A stretch of DNA of 64,000 nt from Paenibacillus sp. FSL K6-3182 (GCF_037976325.1 NZ_CP150265.1:4335501-4399500), one strand, 5' to 3'. Shown: positions 8,997 to 17,639, counted from the stretch's first letter. The notes: generated by a model not told the origin, from the sequence alone. Numbers and translations: made by a program.

Positions 8997-9560
8997 TTAT
9001 ATTGATGTTGTTAAGTTGCCACTCCAACCTGTCATACCTGGTAAGACGTTATACACTTTTTCAAATCCATGGTTTGCAAGCTTTTGTGCTGCGAGATCAC
9101 TGCGTTTGCCAGTACGGCAAATCACATAAATTTCTTGATTCTTATCTAGCTCATTCATACGTGAATCAAGTTCACCCATAGGAATTGATTTTGCCCCTTC
9201 AATATGACCAAATGCATATTCCGCCTCTTCACGTACATCTAGAATAGATCCACCAGTTGCTACACGGGAAACGATCTCTTCATTAGCAATGGTATGTTCA
9301 TGTGTGTTTTCTACCATGGCATCATTTGAACATTTACGAATGTAATGATATAACACATCCCCATCTTCTGTTGTGCCAATATATTGGTGACCAACTGTTT
9401 CTGACCAGGCTGCAAGATCAGCTTTAGATCCTTTATCTGTTGCTTGCACCTCTAAGATCTGACCTTCTTCTAGATCGTTCATTGCCTTTTTCGTTTTGAC
9501 AATAGGCATTGGACAAGCTAGCCCTTTTGCATCTAACATAAAATCTGCTTTAACTGCCAT
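8997..9560 (-). CDS. TusA-rhodanese fusion sulfurtransferase (YrkF-like)
   Basis: 187 aa. The N-terminal TusA domain has GLACPMPIVKTKKAM near 12-26. The C-terminal rhodanese domain covers about 90-187 and has the active-site loop VICRTGKRSD near 145-154. Fusion of a carrier to a sulfurtransferase fits direct sulfur transfer within one polypeptide. The order relative to the neighbouring DsrE, rhodanese and MBL genes is as in the B. subtilis yrk cluster. Confidence 0.9.
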   Translation of the reverse strand: MAVKADFMLDAKGLACPMPIVKTKKAMNDLEEGQILEVQATDKGSKADLAAWSETVGHQYIGTTEDGDVLYHYIRKCSNDAMVENTHEHTIANEEIVSRVATGGSILDVREEAEYAFGHIEGAKSIPMGELDSRMNELDKNQEIYVICRTGKRSDLAAQKLANHGFEKVYNVLPGMTGWSGNLTTSI

Positions 9561-9610
9561 TCTTAACCCTCCTAATACCCTGTGGCGTATTTTTTAATCC
9601 AAAAAAAATT

Positions 9611-9907
9611 TTATTTTGATTTATCTTCCCAAGCCAACATTCCACCGACCATATTTGTAGCGTCATAGCCGTGATAAGACAGAAATTCTGTAGCTTGCCC
9701 ACTACGTCCACCCGAACGACATATCATAATATAGGGTGTATTTTTGTTAAGCTCATGTAAACGAAACTCAAGTAAACCTAAAGGAATATTGATAATTCCA
9801 GAAATGTGACCTTCTTGTATTTCAGCCACCTCACGAACATCAATTAGATTCAGCTTTTTACTGTTTTCTAAGCTTTTTTTTACTTCTTGAACGGTAATCT
9901 CTTTCAT
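9611..9907 (-). CDS. Single-domain rhodanese
   Basis: 98 aa from ATG 9907 (GAGGA just upstream); the longer in-frame start overlaps the previous gene. LNLIDVREVAEIQEGHI and the active-site loop MICRSGGRSGQ (Cys near residue 61) define an active-looking rhodanese. It starts 5 bp after the previous stop, so it is probably translationally coupled. The product should move sulfane sulfur from thiosulfate or persulfides to a thiol acceptor. Confidence 0.88.
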   Translation of the reverse strand: MKEITVQEVKKSLENSKKLNLIDVREVAEIQEGHISGIINIPLGLLEFRLHELNKNTPYIMICRSGGRSGQATEFLSYHGYDATNMVGGMLAWEDKSK

Positions 9908-9912
9908 TTTCC

Positions 9913-10260
9913 TCATCCTTTCCACGCATTCATGCCACCACGAACGTTTGTAACGTTACCATACCCTAATCTCTTTAATTGTTTGCAAGCTCGATTGCTA
10001 CGCATTCCACTTTGGCAAATGACGACGATTTCCTTCCCTGTAGGTAACTTTGACAAGTCAGAACCTAATGGAAAGTTTTTGAACTGAACAATATGACGAC
10101 CACTGTATTCACCTGGAGTTCGAACATCGATGAATACTTTATCTTTGTCCGTTAACATCATCTTCAACTGCTCCGTTGTAATCCCAATTACACCTTTGGT
10201 TGGTAACTTACGCCATATAATAAACAAGATGAGTAAACCAATAACAATGGCTGCCTCCAT
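9913..10260 (-). CDS. Membrane-anchored rhodanese
   Basis: 115 aa with an N-terminal membrane helix (MEAAIVIGLLILFIIW) followed by a rhodanese domain, VFIDVRTPGEYSGRHI and active loop VVICQSGMRSNRA. The anchor probably holds the domain on the cytoplasmic face. It is the second of two adjacent rhodaneses. Their different localisation suggests separate donors, but that is inference. Confidence 0.87.
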   Translation of the reverse strand: MEAAIVIGLLILFIIWRKLPTKGVIGITTEQLKMMLTDKDKVFIDVRTPGEYSGRHIVQFKNFPLGSDLSKLPTGKEIVVICQSGMRSNRACKQLKRLGYGNVTNVRGGMNAWKG

Positions 10261-10271
10261 AGTTCTCCTCC

Positions 10272-10751
10272 TTAGCCGATAAATAGATTGACATTACCAT
10301 TTTCTGCATCAGCAAGATAAGCTGCTACCCCCGCATAATGCACACTATCTAGTAGTTCTTCTTTTTGTAAGCCTAATAAATCCATCGTCATCGTACAAGT
10401 TATTAGCTTGATATCTTGCTCCTGAGCCATTTCAATAAGTTGTGTTAATGACAACGCATTATGCTTTTTCATAACATGCTTGATCATCTTCGGACCTATA
10501 CCAAGCATTTGCATTTTGGAAAGGCCTAGCTTTTCAGCACCACGTGGCATCATCTTACCAAACATTTTTTCTAAGAATCCTTTTTTCACTTCAATGGGTG
10601 CTTGTTTACGCAATGCATTAATTCCCCAAAAAGTATGGAAAATTGTTACCTCATGATCATAAGCCGCAGCACCATTTGCAATAATATAGGCAGCCATCGC
10701 TTTATCATAGTCCCCACTGAATAACACAATTGTCGTTCTTTTCTTTTCCAT
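10272..10751 (-). CDS. DsrE/DsrF/DrsH-like family protein (YrkE-like)
   Basis: 159 aa. RTTIVLFSGDYDKAMAAYIIANGAAAYDHEV is the N-terminal beta-alpha unit; LITCTMTMDLLGL near residues 122-134 carries the likely sulfur-accepting Cys. First structural gene after the repressor, with a palindromic operator just ahead of its ribosome site. Distinct from the second DsrE-like protein further down the operon, being longer through a basic insert near 55-90. Confidence 0.87.
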   Translation of the reverse strand: MEKKRTTIVLFSGDYDKAMAAYIIANGAAAYDHEVTIFHTFWGINALRKQAPIEVKKGFLEKMFGKMMPRGAEKLGLSKMQMLGIGPKMIKHVMKKHNALSLTQLIEMAQEQDIKLITCTMTMDLLGLQKEELLDSVHYAGVAAYLADAENGNVNLFIG

Positions 10752-10763
10752 TTCGCTCTCCTT

Positions 10764-10783
10764 TACCCATACTAGTATGGGTA
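10764..10783. promoter_or_regulatory. CstR/CsoR-type operator O2
   Basis: TACCCATACTAGTATGGGTA is a perfect 20-bp palindrome lying just before the ribosome site of the first DsrE gene. It shares the TACCC..GGGTA arms of the operator in front of the repressor gene. It should allow the repressor to control the operon separately from its own gene. Confidence 0.8.
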
Positions 10784-10801
10784 TTAATATGTTAAAAATA
10801 T

Positions 10802-10823
10802 AAAGCCGAGAATTATCGGCTTT
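10802..10823. terminator. Terminator overlapping the end of the cstR-like gene
   Basis: AAAGCCGA / TCGGCTTT stem with a 6-nt loop and T-rich tails. The repressor's stop codon (10813-10815) lies inside it, so repressor and operon transcripts can be separated. Confidence 0.7.
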
Positions 10824-11073
10824 TTACGAGTAAATTGACTGCTTCTTGGATAGACTCATTCAATTTGGATTGAACGCCTTTTGCATTTTGCACGCATTCT
10901 ACTAGATTCTCACTTACAATGACACCAATTGTATGATCTAATCCAGATCTTACTGCTGAAAGTTGTGTAATGACTTCTTTGCAATTTTTTCCTTCATCCA
11001 TCATACGTAAAATGCCTCTTAATTGACCTTCCATACGTTTGACACGATTTATGACTTTGCTATTGTATGTCAT
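10813..11073 (-). CDS. CsoR-family repressor, CstR-type persulfide sensor (YrkD-like)
   Basis: 86 aa from ATG 11073 (GGGAG upstream). All-helical CsoR fold: RVKRMEGQLRGILRMM, then Cys in GKNCKEVITQL and Cys in NLVECVQNA. In copper-sensing CsoR the second region carries a His four residues before the Cys; here that position is not His, which fits CstR, where the two Cys sense persulfides or polysulfides. Operators in its own promoter and before the operon indicate negative autoregulation and induction by sulfane sulfur. Confidence 0.87.
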   Translation of the reverse strand: MTYNSKVINRVKRMEGQLRGILRMMDEGKNCKEVITQLSAVRSGLDHTIGVIVSENLVECVQNAKGVQSKLNESIQEAVNLLVKSR

Positions 11074-11123
11074 ACACACACACTCCCTTCTTTTTTTATA
11101 TTCGCTATCCTTCTTACATACTC

Positions 11124-11152
11124 ACAATATACCCATACGGGTATAATGTCAA
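11124..11152 (-). promoter_or_regulatory. Promoter with embedded CstR-type operator O1
   Basis: On the minus strand TTGACA (11152-11147) and TATTGT (11129-11124) are separated by 17 bp, and the dyad ATACCC-ATAC-GGGTAT (11129-11144) fills that spacer. Repressor binding should directly block RNA polymerase. Confidence 0.8.
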
Positions 11153-11463
11153 CATCATTTTTTAACAAATACATTCATACTGAATGCCTTACTCGCAATA
11201 CTCGAGATGTTAACACATAGAACTGGTCCATAAGCATCGCCTATCGTAACGACATTATTTGTATATCCAATACGGAGTTGTGTATCGCGCATACTGGTAA
11301 AGCAGAGAGTTGAGTGAGCCGTTACGTGACATAAATTTTGAAAGGAGACTGGAAGCGTGCAGTAGGCAGTCATTTATCCTATTGTTAGGAACCGAAATAG
11401 GCAGACGCACATATACTTTTTAGCATATACTTTTTAGCAAACTAACGTCTGGAGGAGACAATC
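11153..11463. other. Gene-free gap, possible degraded coding sequence
   Basis: No intact gene. A minus-strand open frame (11155-11373) contains LRIGYTNNVVTIGDAYGPVLCV, faintly like the small GerP-type spore germination proteins, but it lacks a plausible start and ribosome site. ATACTTTTTAGC is repeated in tandem at about 11412 and 11426, just before the ferritin-like gene. Confidence 0.3.
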
Positions 11464-11946
11464 TTGTATCAAAGACCTTCTTACTGGGAAAACTCATACT
11501 ACATCCGGTTCGATTTTATACCTATCTGGAGCACAGGATTTCCGGAAGCTGTACAAATGATAAAGGAAGCTGTACAAGGGGAGCGGAACGACGAGCTGTT
11601 CTACGATGAATTGATCAATTTGGCTCCCTCACAGGAGCAGGTGGCTATAATAGAAAGCATCCGTAACGATGAGCGCGGCCACAATAAAATGTTCAGGGAG
11701 ATGTATCGGGCGTTGACAGGCCATGAGATTACAGGTATCAGTAGTGAGCAATATGAGAGAGTGCAATCCTATACAGAGGGTCTTCAACGCGCCTTGCAGG
11801 GAGAACTGGGTGCGGTGGAACGATACCGCAAAATCTGGTTTGGGATGCCCGTAGGCATCTATAAGGATACAGTGTACGGTATCATATTGGATGAGCTTAA
11901 GCACGCTGCCAAATACAATTATTTGATTACGCTAAATCACAGGTAG
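11464..11946 (+). CDS. Ferritin-like domain protein
   Basis: 160 aa starting at TTG 11464, preceded at a good distance by GGAGGAG. Helical protein with the spaced Glu/His pattern of rubrerythrin/ferritin-like bundles: AVQGERNDELFYDEL, IRNDERGHNKMFREMY (ExxH), ALQGELGAVERYRKIW and a last ILDELKHAAKYNYL (ExxH). That is a di-iron site pattern in four helices. Such proteins occur in Paenibacillus spore or stress contexts. Function not established; monocistronic. Confidence 0.75.
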   Translation: MYQRPSYWENSYYIRFDFIPIWSTGFPEAVQMIKEAVQGERNDELFYDELINLAPSQEQVAIIESIRNDERGHNKMFREMYRALTGHEITGISSEQYERVQSYTEGLQRALQGELGAVERYRKIWFGMPVGIYKDTVYGIILDELKHAAKYNYLITLNHR

Positions 11947-11974
11947 TTATTGACCAAAAGTCAAAGTATCAATA

Positions 11975-12682
11975 TTATTCTACATCAATTGGATGCTGGA
12001 TTTTATCCTTATATTCATCCACATAAAGTTGGCCGTTGCTGCTTTTAACAGCATAGAATACGTCCTCTAACTTTTTGCCGCGTGACTTCAGTTGGGACAG
12101 TAACCATGTTTCCGGGATATGGTTGGAGTTTAAGTTACCACGCAAAAGTTGTCCGTCAATTATAAGCTCTATTGGAAATTGAACGGCCTTACCGGCATTC
12201 AACTGCAGATCCTTTAATGTCACGGTTTGTAGTTCCTTTTTCTTTAGAACAGATAGTTTTCCGTTAATCTCAAGGAGGGCATATTCCACTTCTTCTATAT
12301 TAAAAATCTCTTTCTGGCGAAGCTGTTGGTTTAAAGAATCCAGTGTCATATTATTTTTCTTTAAGTTATCTTCGAGAATGAACCCTCCTTCTATTAGAAC
12401 GGTGGGTGTTCCTTCTGTCCACATCTTAAAGTTTCTGAATTTCAAAAAAAGCTTAGATAAAGCAAAAGAAGTAATTGTAAAAACGGACAGGGCTATTAAT
12501 AGGTGGACAACTTGTATTTTTTCGTTAAATGCAAAGTTGGCAGCCATAGCACCCAATATGACAGCCGTCACGAATTCGTGAAAGTTCATATTGGAAAGGG
12601 TTTGCTTTCCCAATATTCTTGCAATTAACATGAGGATAACGAATGCAGAAAAACTTCTGATCAAAATAAAGAGATGATCCAT
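11975..12682 (-). CDS. DUF421 (YetF-like) membrane protein
   Basis: 235 aa. About three N-terminal membrane helices (residues 5-22, 38-54, 58-80) are followed by a soluble domain. RILGKQTLSNMNFHEFVTAVILG and GTPTVLIEGG are characteristic of YetF/YrbG. Several B. subtilis paralogues are linked to spore germination or envelope functions, but the biochemical role is unknown. Converges with the ferritin-like gene with only 28 bp between stops. Confidence 0.85.
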   Translation of the reverse strand: MDHLFILIRSFSAFVILMLIARILGKQTLSNMNFHEFVTAVILGAMAANFAFNEKIQVVHLLIALSVFTITSFALSKLFLKFRNFKMWTEGTPTVLIEGGFILEDNLKKNNMTLDSLNQQLRQKEIFNIEEVEYALLEINGKLSVLKKKELQTVTLKDLQLNAGKAVQFPIELIIDGQLLRGNLNSNHIPETWLLSQLKSRGKKLEDVFYAVKSSNGQLYVDEYKDKIQHPIDVE

Positions 12683-13147
12683 GCAAATAACTCCTTGTTT
12701 TAAAATTTATAGGTAACAGTTTTAGATTGTCCACTAAACCGGAGTATATACTAAACGCATAAATGCTTTGGATACCGAGACAAGAAATTAATACGATCAA
12801 TACACAAAATTAAAAGTGTATGAAACGCCTCCGCTAAGCCTTTCGTACGAGACTGCAAGAAATAAGTAAGCTTGCATATCTTTATTAAATATGAACAATC
12901 AACAAACGCAAGGTTTTAACAACTATTCGCATTAATGACTTAGCAATTTGGTGAACTGCACACCTTAATGCAATATTTATTCCATAGCATCAATTTCCGT
13001 ACTTTTTAATAATCATGAGACACCATCACTGATTGAAAAAAATTAACATTTATAATATTACATCTTGAATCAAATAATGTTTCATTCTCAAAGCAAACAA
13101 TATATTCGGTACTGTTTTTCATTAATAGACTGATTAATAATTGCCTA
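12683..13147. other. Gene-free stretch
   Basis: AT-rich sequence upstream of the yetF-like gene. It should contain that gene's promoter, but no convincing box was found. No repeat or open frame worth calling. Confidence 0.4.
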
Positions 13148-13345
13148 TTGTCCTTGTCAATGTTTATTATTGTATTTTATTCCCTAAATTTACCGAAGGA
13201 TTTACTGATCCACTCGCTTCACAAATTTCAAAAGCAAGTTAAAGTAGATATATTTGGATTTGGTTCAGCTCTTCATCGATCCAACCCGAAAATGTGGCAT
13301 GGCATTAAAGATTGGGATAAAACATTCGAAAATGTGAATATCACA
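13148..13345 (+). pseudogene. Fragment of Ger(x)C spore germination lipoprotein (C-terminal domain)
   Basis: The frame contains HSLHKFQKQVKVDIFGFGSA, then NPKMWHGIKDWDKTFENVNI, the core of the GerAC C-terminal domain (DIFGFG...W..I...W...F). Everything N-terminal is missing, and similarity ends abruptly where the serine recombinase fragment begins, so the piece is a recombination scar. A complete gerAC homologue is present at 23.3-24.5 kb. Confidence 0.75.
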
Positions 13346-14441
13346 CACCAACAGGAAGACTAGTTGCTAATATACTTGTTAATTTTAATGAATATTATAG
13401 TGATAATCTTAGTGATGTTACTAGTGATAACAAAAAAACAAATGCAGAAAAAGGACGTTGGAATGGTGGACCTGCCCCATTTGGTTTAATAAAGAAAGAA
13501 GGTGTTTTTAAAGCTGATGGATTAGGTGCAGAAGCAGTCATACACTCATTTAAAATGGAAAAAGAGGGAAATGACCTTACATTATCTCAAAATGGCTAAA
13601 AAGTGCTTCAGTAACCACAAAAACAAATGTCGAATGGACACCACGAAGAGTACGTTATATGTTAACTAATCCAACCTATGCTGCTATGCAAAATTGTAAG
13701 GGAGTTTTATATCCACTAATAGGCTATGATGTTTTAGTAAGCTTGGATGATTGTACATATGTTCAGAGTGCGTTGTTTGGTCGAGAAAACTTTTGGAGAG
13801 GTAGAGAGCGACAATTATTATCTTCAATCCTACAGTGTCCAATGTGTAGTGGCAAAATGTATTCAAGACAAACAGGAAGCAAGAAAACACGAAGATATGT
13901 ATGTAGTAATAAAAATGAACATGGAAATTGTAATAGTCCAGTGATTGACCTCCCTTCACTCAATGATGCAGTTCTAAAAAGAATTGTTGATATCAGTAAT
14001 GGTAGGTACAGTAAATAACAAATATCGAGCAAATTAGTTGACGATATAGATGAGACAACAAATGTTCTTCAACAATTACAATATGAATATAACAGTTTAG
14101 AAAAGGCAATTCAGGATGTTTTTGATGATTTCTATATCCATAAAAAACTCAGTGAGCAACATTATAATGATTTAATGAAGCGGTACGAAAACAGGCAAAA
14201 AGAAATTAATAAAAAACTTGAAAAAATGCCTATACCAAAAACCAATAATAAATATGGGAATATTGATGACCTTCTTAGTGAACTTGTAATCGCATTTGAA
14301 CTCGGACTAGATTCACGTGATAAACGTATCATGACAGAACTTATTATAGAAAAAATAATTCCAAACAGAACCACACAAATTCACTTTAGATGGGGTGAAA
14401 TACAAGAGATTAACTACACAAAATCATCTTACAAAAAATAA
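13345..14441 (+). pseudogene. Large serine recombinase, N-terminally deleted and frameshifted
   Basis: Three frames chain together. (1) TPTGRLVANILVNFNEYYSD and GRWNGGPAPFGLIKK up to TAA near 13598. (2) KSASVTTKTNVEWTPRRVRY, TNPTYA, then a zinc-ribbon LQCPMCSGKMY..CSNKNEHGNC, stopping at 14018. (3) a coiled-coil C-terminus with YENRQKEINKKLEKM, ending FRWGEIQEINYTKSSYKK. The catalytic resolvase domain with the active Ser is gone. Such enzymes mobilise prophages and skin-like elements. The left boundary joins directly to a gerAC fragment. Confidence 0.85.
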
Positions 14442-14457
14442 TGAGGTTCTATTTTTC

Positions 14458-14553
14458 TAAAAAAAAACCACCCCGAAGGGTGGTCCGTACTCATGATGAG
14501 CACTATAGGATTTGGATAGGAGTGGAGAGTCCTGTCCTGAACCTGTAGCTTTT
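14458..14553 (-). repeat. Family-1 structured repeat, copy B (subtype 1)
   Basis: The best-preserved subtype-1 copy. On the minus strand: AAAGCTACAGGTTCAGGACA.. conserved block, weak hairpin at CTCATCATGAG, then ACCACCC-TTCG-GGGTGGT and a run of T. It lies after the family-2 element that ends the beta-helix gene, so it could be a backup terminator for it. Confidence 0.8.
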
Positions 14554-14639
14554 AGAGTAACGTACTTTCTTACCGTGCCTGATGCCAATCGTGCCGCTTT
14601 CAACAGCATTCAAAACCACTATTTCTTCATAATAGGAAT

Positions 14640-14720
14640 GCTGCCCGTTAGCTTAATAAAATGAGCAGGCCACCGCAGCGCCTGCTCATCGATGTGTACT
14701 ATTGAACTAACGTTTCCTTT
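14640..14720 (-). repeat. Family-2 gene-end element E1
   Basis: On the minus strand it begins at the beta-helix stop, AGGAAACGTTAGTTCAAT. A 10-bp stem ATGAGCAGGC/GCCTGCTCAT with a T-rich tail follows, and it ends TTAAGCTAACGGGCAG. Left and right ends are related as an imperfect inverted repeat (CGTTAGTTCAAT / ATTAAGCTAACG, 10 of 12). The central hairpin can act as terminator. Confidence 0.75.
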
Positions 14721-16263
14721 ACTCATCTGCCCCTATGTTAACTGATGCTCCCCGTAGTCTTGCTTGACCGTCAATGTCCAAGGTTTTGATGATCGAACTG
14801 TAAGATCTACCCGCATCGATTGCTGCGGAAGCAGCTTTAAGGTGGAAATTATTTTGGCCTTGATTCATAAACCGGGGATCGGCAAATATAGAGTGTACAT
14901 CATTTCTAGTACTGGTCTTATAAGCCGAAAAACCGACATATTCCTCGTTTTTCCAAATCCAAGTTGCTTTCGAAACGTCACCGGGGGCGTAATAAAGATT
15001 GTAGTCTACCACATTTCCAGAGTTTTTCGTGTGTTCGTTATAGATGAAGACATTCGATGATTCCGCAAAGATGATATTATTTGTGATCATATTATTCTTG
15101 GTATCATACTGTAGCAGAATTTGACCACTGCCATCATTCAGCGAATTATTTTGATATAGGGTATTGTTGATGATCTTGCAATTCACAGTTGCGCCTCGTT
15201 CACTATCGTAGCCGCCCATCGCTATTCCCGTATACCGATTACTGTAGACAATGTTGCTTCGCACGGTAATTTCGCTTGTGGATTTCCCTGCATGTTCACT
15301 GGCAATTTCAATGCCAATATCGTTCTTGTAACTGTAATTTCGTTCAATAACACTGTCTTTCCCCCCATCAATATAAATACCACCGGCCGCGTTGCTATTG
15401 TTAGGAAGTGATTTACCGTAAGAAGGGTTAAAGTTGGATGAGATATTATATACTCTATTGCCACTGACTAATCCATTTCTCACTTGATCGTAGGACGGAT
15501 GCGGCGCTACTCCTTCGAAGCCGATGAGATCGATTCCGATATTGTCATTATCATGAATGAGATTGTTCGTCACGGAAAAAGTATCGACATTTCCGTTTAA
15601 AACAAGGGATTCGCTTGAACCCAGTACCAGCTTGTAAAGCTCATTACCTTCTATCGCTACATGATGAATGGAGGCGGGTGCATCAGTACCATACACAGCG
15701 ATACCGTGAGCATCCCGGCCAAGCAGGTCACTGCCGGTTGGTGCAGCGGTATTTTTGATATCATGCACTTTGTTATTCAGAATCTTAATATAGCTTCCTG
15801 AGCCGTGGACATATATACCTATAGGCAATTGATCTTTTTTCGTTGTGATAAAATTACGGATTTCAAACCCCTTTATCGTGATATGGCTGGCGTCTTCAAT
15901 CTCAATAATGCCTTGTTGTCCTGTGACAGAAAGTCCGCTTCCATCAATGACTGCCCTTTCCTTCGGAAAGTTTACGAACGTGATCGAACCACCCCGGGCT
16001 GAGCCGGAGCGGGTAATTTTTAGCTTTTGCTTATAGACGCCCCCTCTAACATACACGGTACTGCCCGGTTTTACGACGTCTGCTGCATGCTGGAGAGTTC
16101 TCCAAGGAGATTTTTTGGTGCCCGCGTTATCATCGTTGCCTCTGGAGTCTACATAATAGGTGGGAGTGGCTGCTGAAGTAGAGGTGGCACGCAATTGCCC
16201 CATCATAATTATTACAGTTGCAACTACCGTACCAAGAATGAATAATTTACTCTTTGTTTGCAT
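14719..16263 (-). CDS. Secreted right-handed parallel beta-helix protein (pectate lyase-like)
   Basis: 514 aa with an N-terminal signal peptide (basic MQTKSK, hydrophobic core, likely cleavage after TSAAT near 34). TYYVDSRGNDDNAGTKKSPW is the DUF1565-type opening of polysaccharide-lyase-like helices. Many NosD/PbH1-type turns follow (IEIEDASHITIKGFEIRN, GSYIKILNNKVHDI, DSVIERNYSYKNDIGIEI). No catalytic triad can be assigned, so the substrate (a plant or exopolysaccharide) is a guess. Single-gene module between family-2 elements; its TAA lies inside the 3' element. Confidence 0.8.
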   Translation of the reverse strand: MQTKSKLFILGTVVATVIIMMGQLRATSTSAATPTYYVDSRGNDDNAGTKKSPWRTLQHAADVVKPGSTVYVRGGVYKQKLKITRSGSARGGSITFVNFPKERAVIDGSGLSVTGQQGIIEIEDASHITIKGFEIRNFITTKKDQLPIGIYVHGSGSYIKILNNKVHDIKNTAAPTGSDLLGRDAHGIAVYGTDAPASIHHVAIEGNELYKLVLGSSESLVLNGNVDTFSVTNNLIHDNDNIGIDLIGFEGVAPHPSYDQVRNGLVSGNRVYNISSNFNPSYGKSLPNNSNAAGGIYIDGGKDSVIERNYSYKNDIGIEIASEHAGKSTSEITVRSNIVYSNRYTGIAMGGYDSERGATVNCKIINNTLYQNNSLNDGSGQILLQYDTKNNMITNNIIFAESSNVFIYNEHTKNSGNVVDYNLYYAPGDVSKATWIWKNEEYVGFSAYKTSTRNDVHSIFADPRFMNQGQNNFHLKAASAAIDAGRSYSSIIKTLDIDGQARLRGASVNIGADE

Positions 16264-16436
16264 TGAGACGGATCTACCTTTCCTGAATGTTTCTTTTAAT
16301 TATCCTATAACGAATCTTAAGCACCATCAAGTAAACACTTGAGCAAATGTGATCAAGGAAAAGACTGGCGTACTTTGGACTCAGACGGGAATATCATTAT
16401 CAGCATTTATTCTCTAGACTTGTTCAACTACCCGCC

Positions 16437-16465
16437 CGTTAACGTTCCCCGTTAGTGCAATGCCA
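16437..16465 (-). repeat. Collapsed family-2 element (E7)
   Basis: On the minus strand TTGCACTAACGGGGAACG runs straight into TTAACGGGCGG: left dyad core and right-end core joined without the usual hairpin cargo. It is 5' to the beta-helix gene and 3' to the LLM remnant. It may represent an empty or deleted element. Confidence 0.5.
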
Positions 16466-16468
16466 ATG

Positions 16469-16504
16469 CAAGAAAAAAGAGCCACTATATCAAGTGACTC
16501 TTGA
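16469..16504 (-). terminator. Terminator after the LLM oxidoreductase remnant
   Basis: AGAGTCAC / GTGGCTCT stem with an 8-nt loop and TTTTTT on the minus strand, directly after the remnant's TAA. Confidence 0.7.
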
Positions 16505-16506
16505 TC

Positions 16507-16830
16507 TCTTAAAACCTGAAATGGCTTCTATAATTATGTTTCCTGAGTTCTCGACGAACCACCGGTGCCACTTGCGTTGCTAAAAGTTCAATAGCACTTG
16601 CAACCTTGTCTGGCATCTTGATTAGCTTGACGATCTACCAACGGTTTAACTCAGAGTGGGTCGCCCCCAAGAAATCCAAGTGCCATGTCAAGCCAAAGTC
16701 TCCCTGCTCTTGCGGAACTCTCAGGTGTTACGCCCACGCCAACCCAAATCGGAAGCGATGGTTGAAAAGGACGAGCAGCAATTTTTAAGCTGGATTAACA
16801 AATCTAGGAGCTGCCGCGAGGTAAGCTCCT
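16507..16830 (-). pseudogene. LLM-class flavin-dependent oxidoreductase remnant
   Basis: A minus-strand frame gives ARPFQPSLPIWVGVGVTPES, SARAGRLWLDMALGFLGGDP, then TGA. After a frameshift the C-terminus appears as MPDKVASAIELLATQVAPVV and RRELRKHN..RF-stop. These match the closing part of bacterial luciferase-like monooxygenases. The flavin-binding N-terminal part is absent. Non-functional. Confidence 0.65.
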
Positions 16831-16846
16831 TCACTATCGTGCCCAT

Positions 16847-17110
16847 TCAACGAACCGTCTTCGGCTTCCTTTTTTTGGCGGTAACAATCGGTTGATAATA
16901 TCCCGAATCTGCTGGCATGTGCCATTCAATGTTGTCAAAACCAGTGGCACTTAATATCTGACTGAATTCGTCTCTGAGCAGAGCCCTGTAAGTTGTTCGT
17001 TGAACACTTGTATTCCATTTCCCCTCACATTCAATCAAGATGAAATGATTTACCATGTAGGTTCTGTCATCATTCGACCAATCCCACACCTGAAAAACGA
17101 CTTGCTTATA
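16847..17110 (-). pseudogene. C-terminal fragment of a SAM-dependent methyltransferase
   Basis: The frame reads YNRVHYKQVVFQVWDWSNDD, RTYMVNHFILIE, then TTYRALLRDEFSQIL and MPADSGYYQPIVTAKKR. The TYRALLR..L...GF..I.W.MP..SGYYQPI ending is typical of small class I methyltransferases of the YdhR/Tam kind. An in-frame TGA lies just upstream (about 17115), and no SAM-binding glycine motif precedes it within the available sequence. Truncated; probably dead. Confidence 0.65.
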
Positions 17111-17227
17111 GTGAACACGATTATAAATTCATTTAAACTGCTGTATTATTTCAATTTAACTATTCTACCCATCACCAATAAATTGAAATAACAAATGGAG
17201 CCCTCAATCCCAAAGGATACCACTAAT

Positions 17228-17326
17228 TTCCTATTGTTGTATACTGCCCGTTAGCGTAACGACGAAGGGCTGCCAAGTGGCAGCCCTTTTAATCTTCAAC
17301 TATCGTTCTCAGTTAGTTCAATGATT
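17228..17326 (-). repeat. Family-2 gene-end element E3
   Basis: The minus strand starts TCATTGAACTAACTGAGAAC (the TAA is the stop of the 88-aa gene), continues GATAGTTGAAG, then a perfect 10-bp hairpin AAGGGCTGCC/GGCAGCCCTT, and ends GCTAACGGGCAGTATAC. Confidence 0.75.
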
Positions 17327-17579
17327 CCTTTTGCTTCTTCAATAATAAATACATCCAGTAAGATGTAGAGATAATTAAAACTAGACCAACACAGGTAAAA
17401 ATAACTCCAGTTGTGTGTAGGTGATAATCGGTTGCAGGGATAAAATAGCCAAACTTATATACTCCCATACTGCCGTCATAACTCCGTGCACTAAATGTGT
17501 AAGTTGAATACCCTTGAAAGGCTACATATAGTCCAATAATAAACAAAAGAAAACCACTACCGATTTTCAGTTTCTTCAT
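17313..17579 (-). CDS. Small two-helix membrane protein, unknown
   Basis: 88 aa: helix 1 near residues 7-24 (GFLLFIIGLYVAFQGYS), an exposed loop with Tyr/Gly, helix 2 near 57-78 (GVIFTCVGLVLIISTSYWMYL) and a basic tail. No recognised family. The last codons TCA TTG AAC TAA are part of the family-2 element, and the neighbouring gene at 17723 ends with the same S-L-N-stop, so the repeat supplies the shared C-terminus. Modular context suggests accessory function. Confidence 0.6.
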   Translation of the reverse strand: MKKLKIGSGFLLFIIGLYVAFQGYSTYTFSARSYDGSMGVYKFGYFIPATDYHLHTTGVIFTCVGLVLIISTSYWMYLLLKKQKESLN

Positions 17580-17639
17580 CCAATCCCTCCCAAAAATAAG
17601 CTTGTATAAATCAGACGAATTTACATAGTAAAATTTGCA

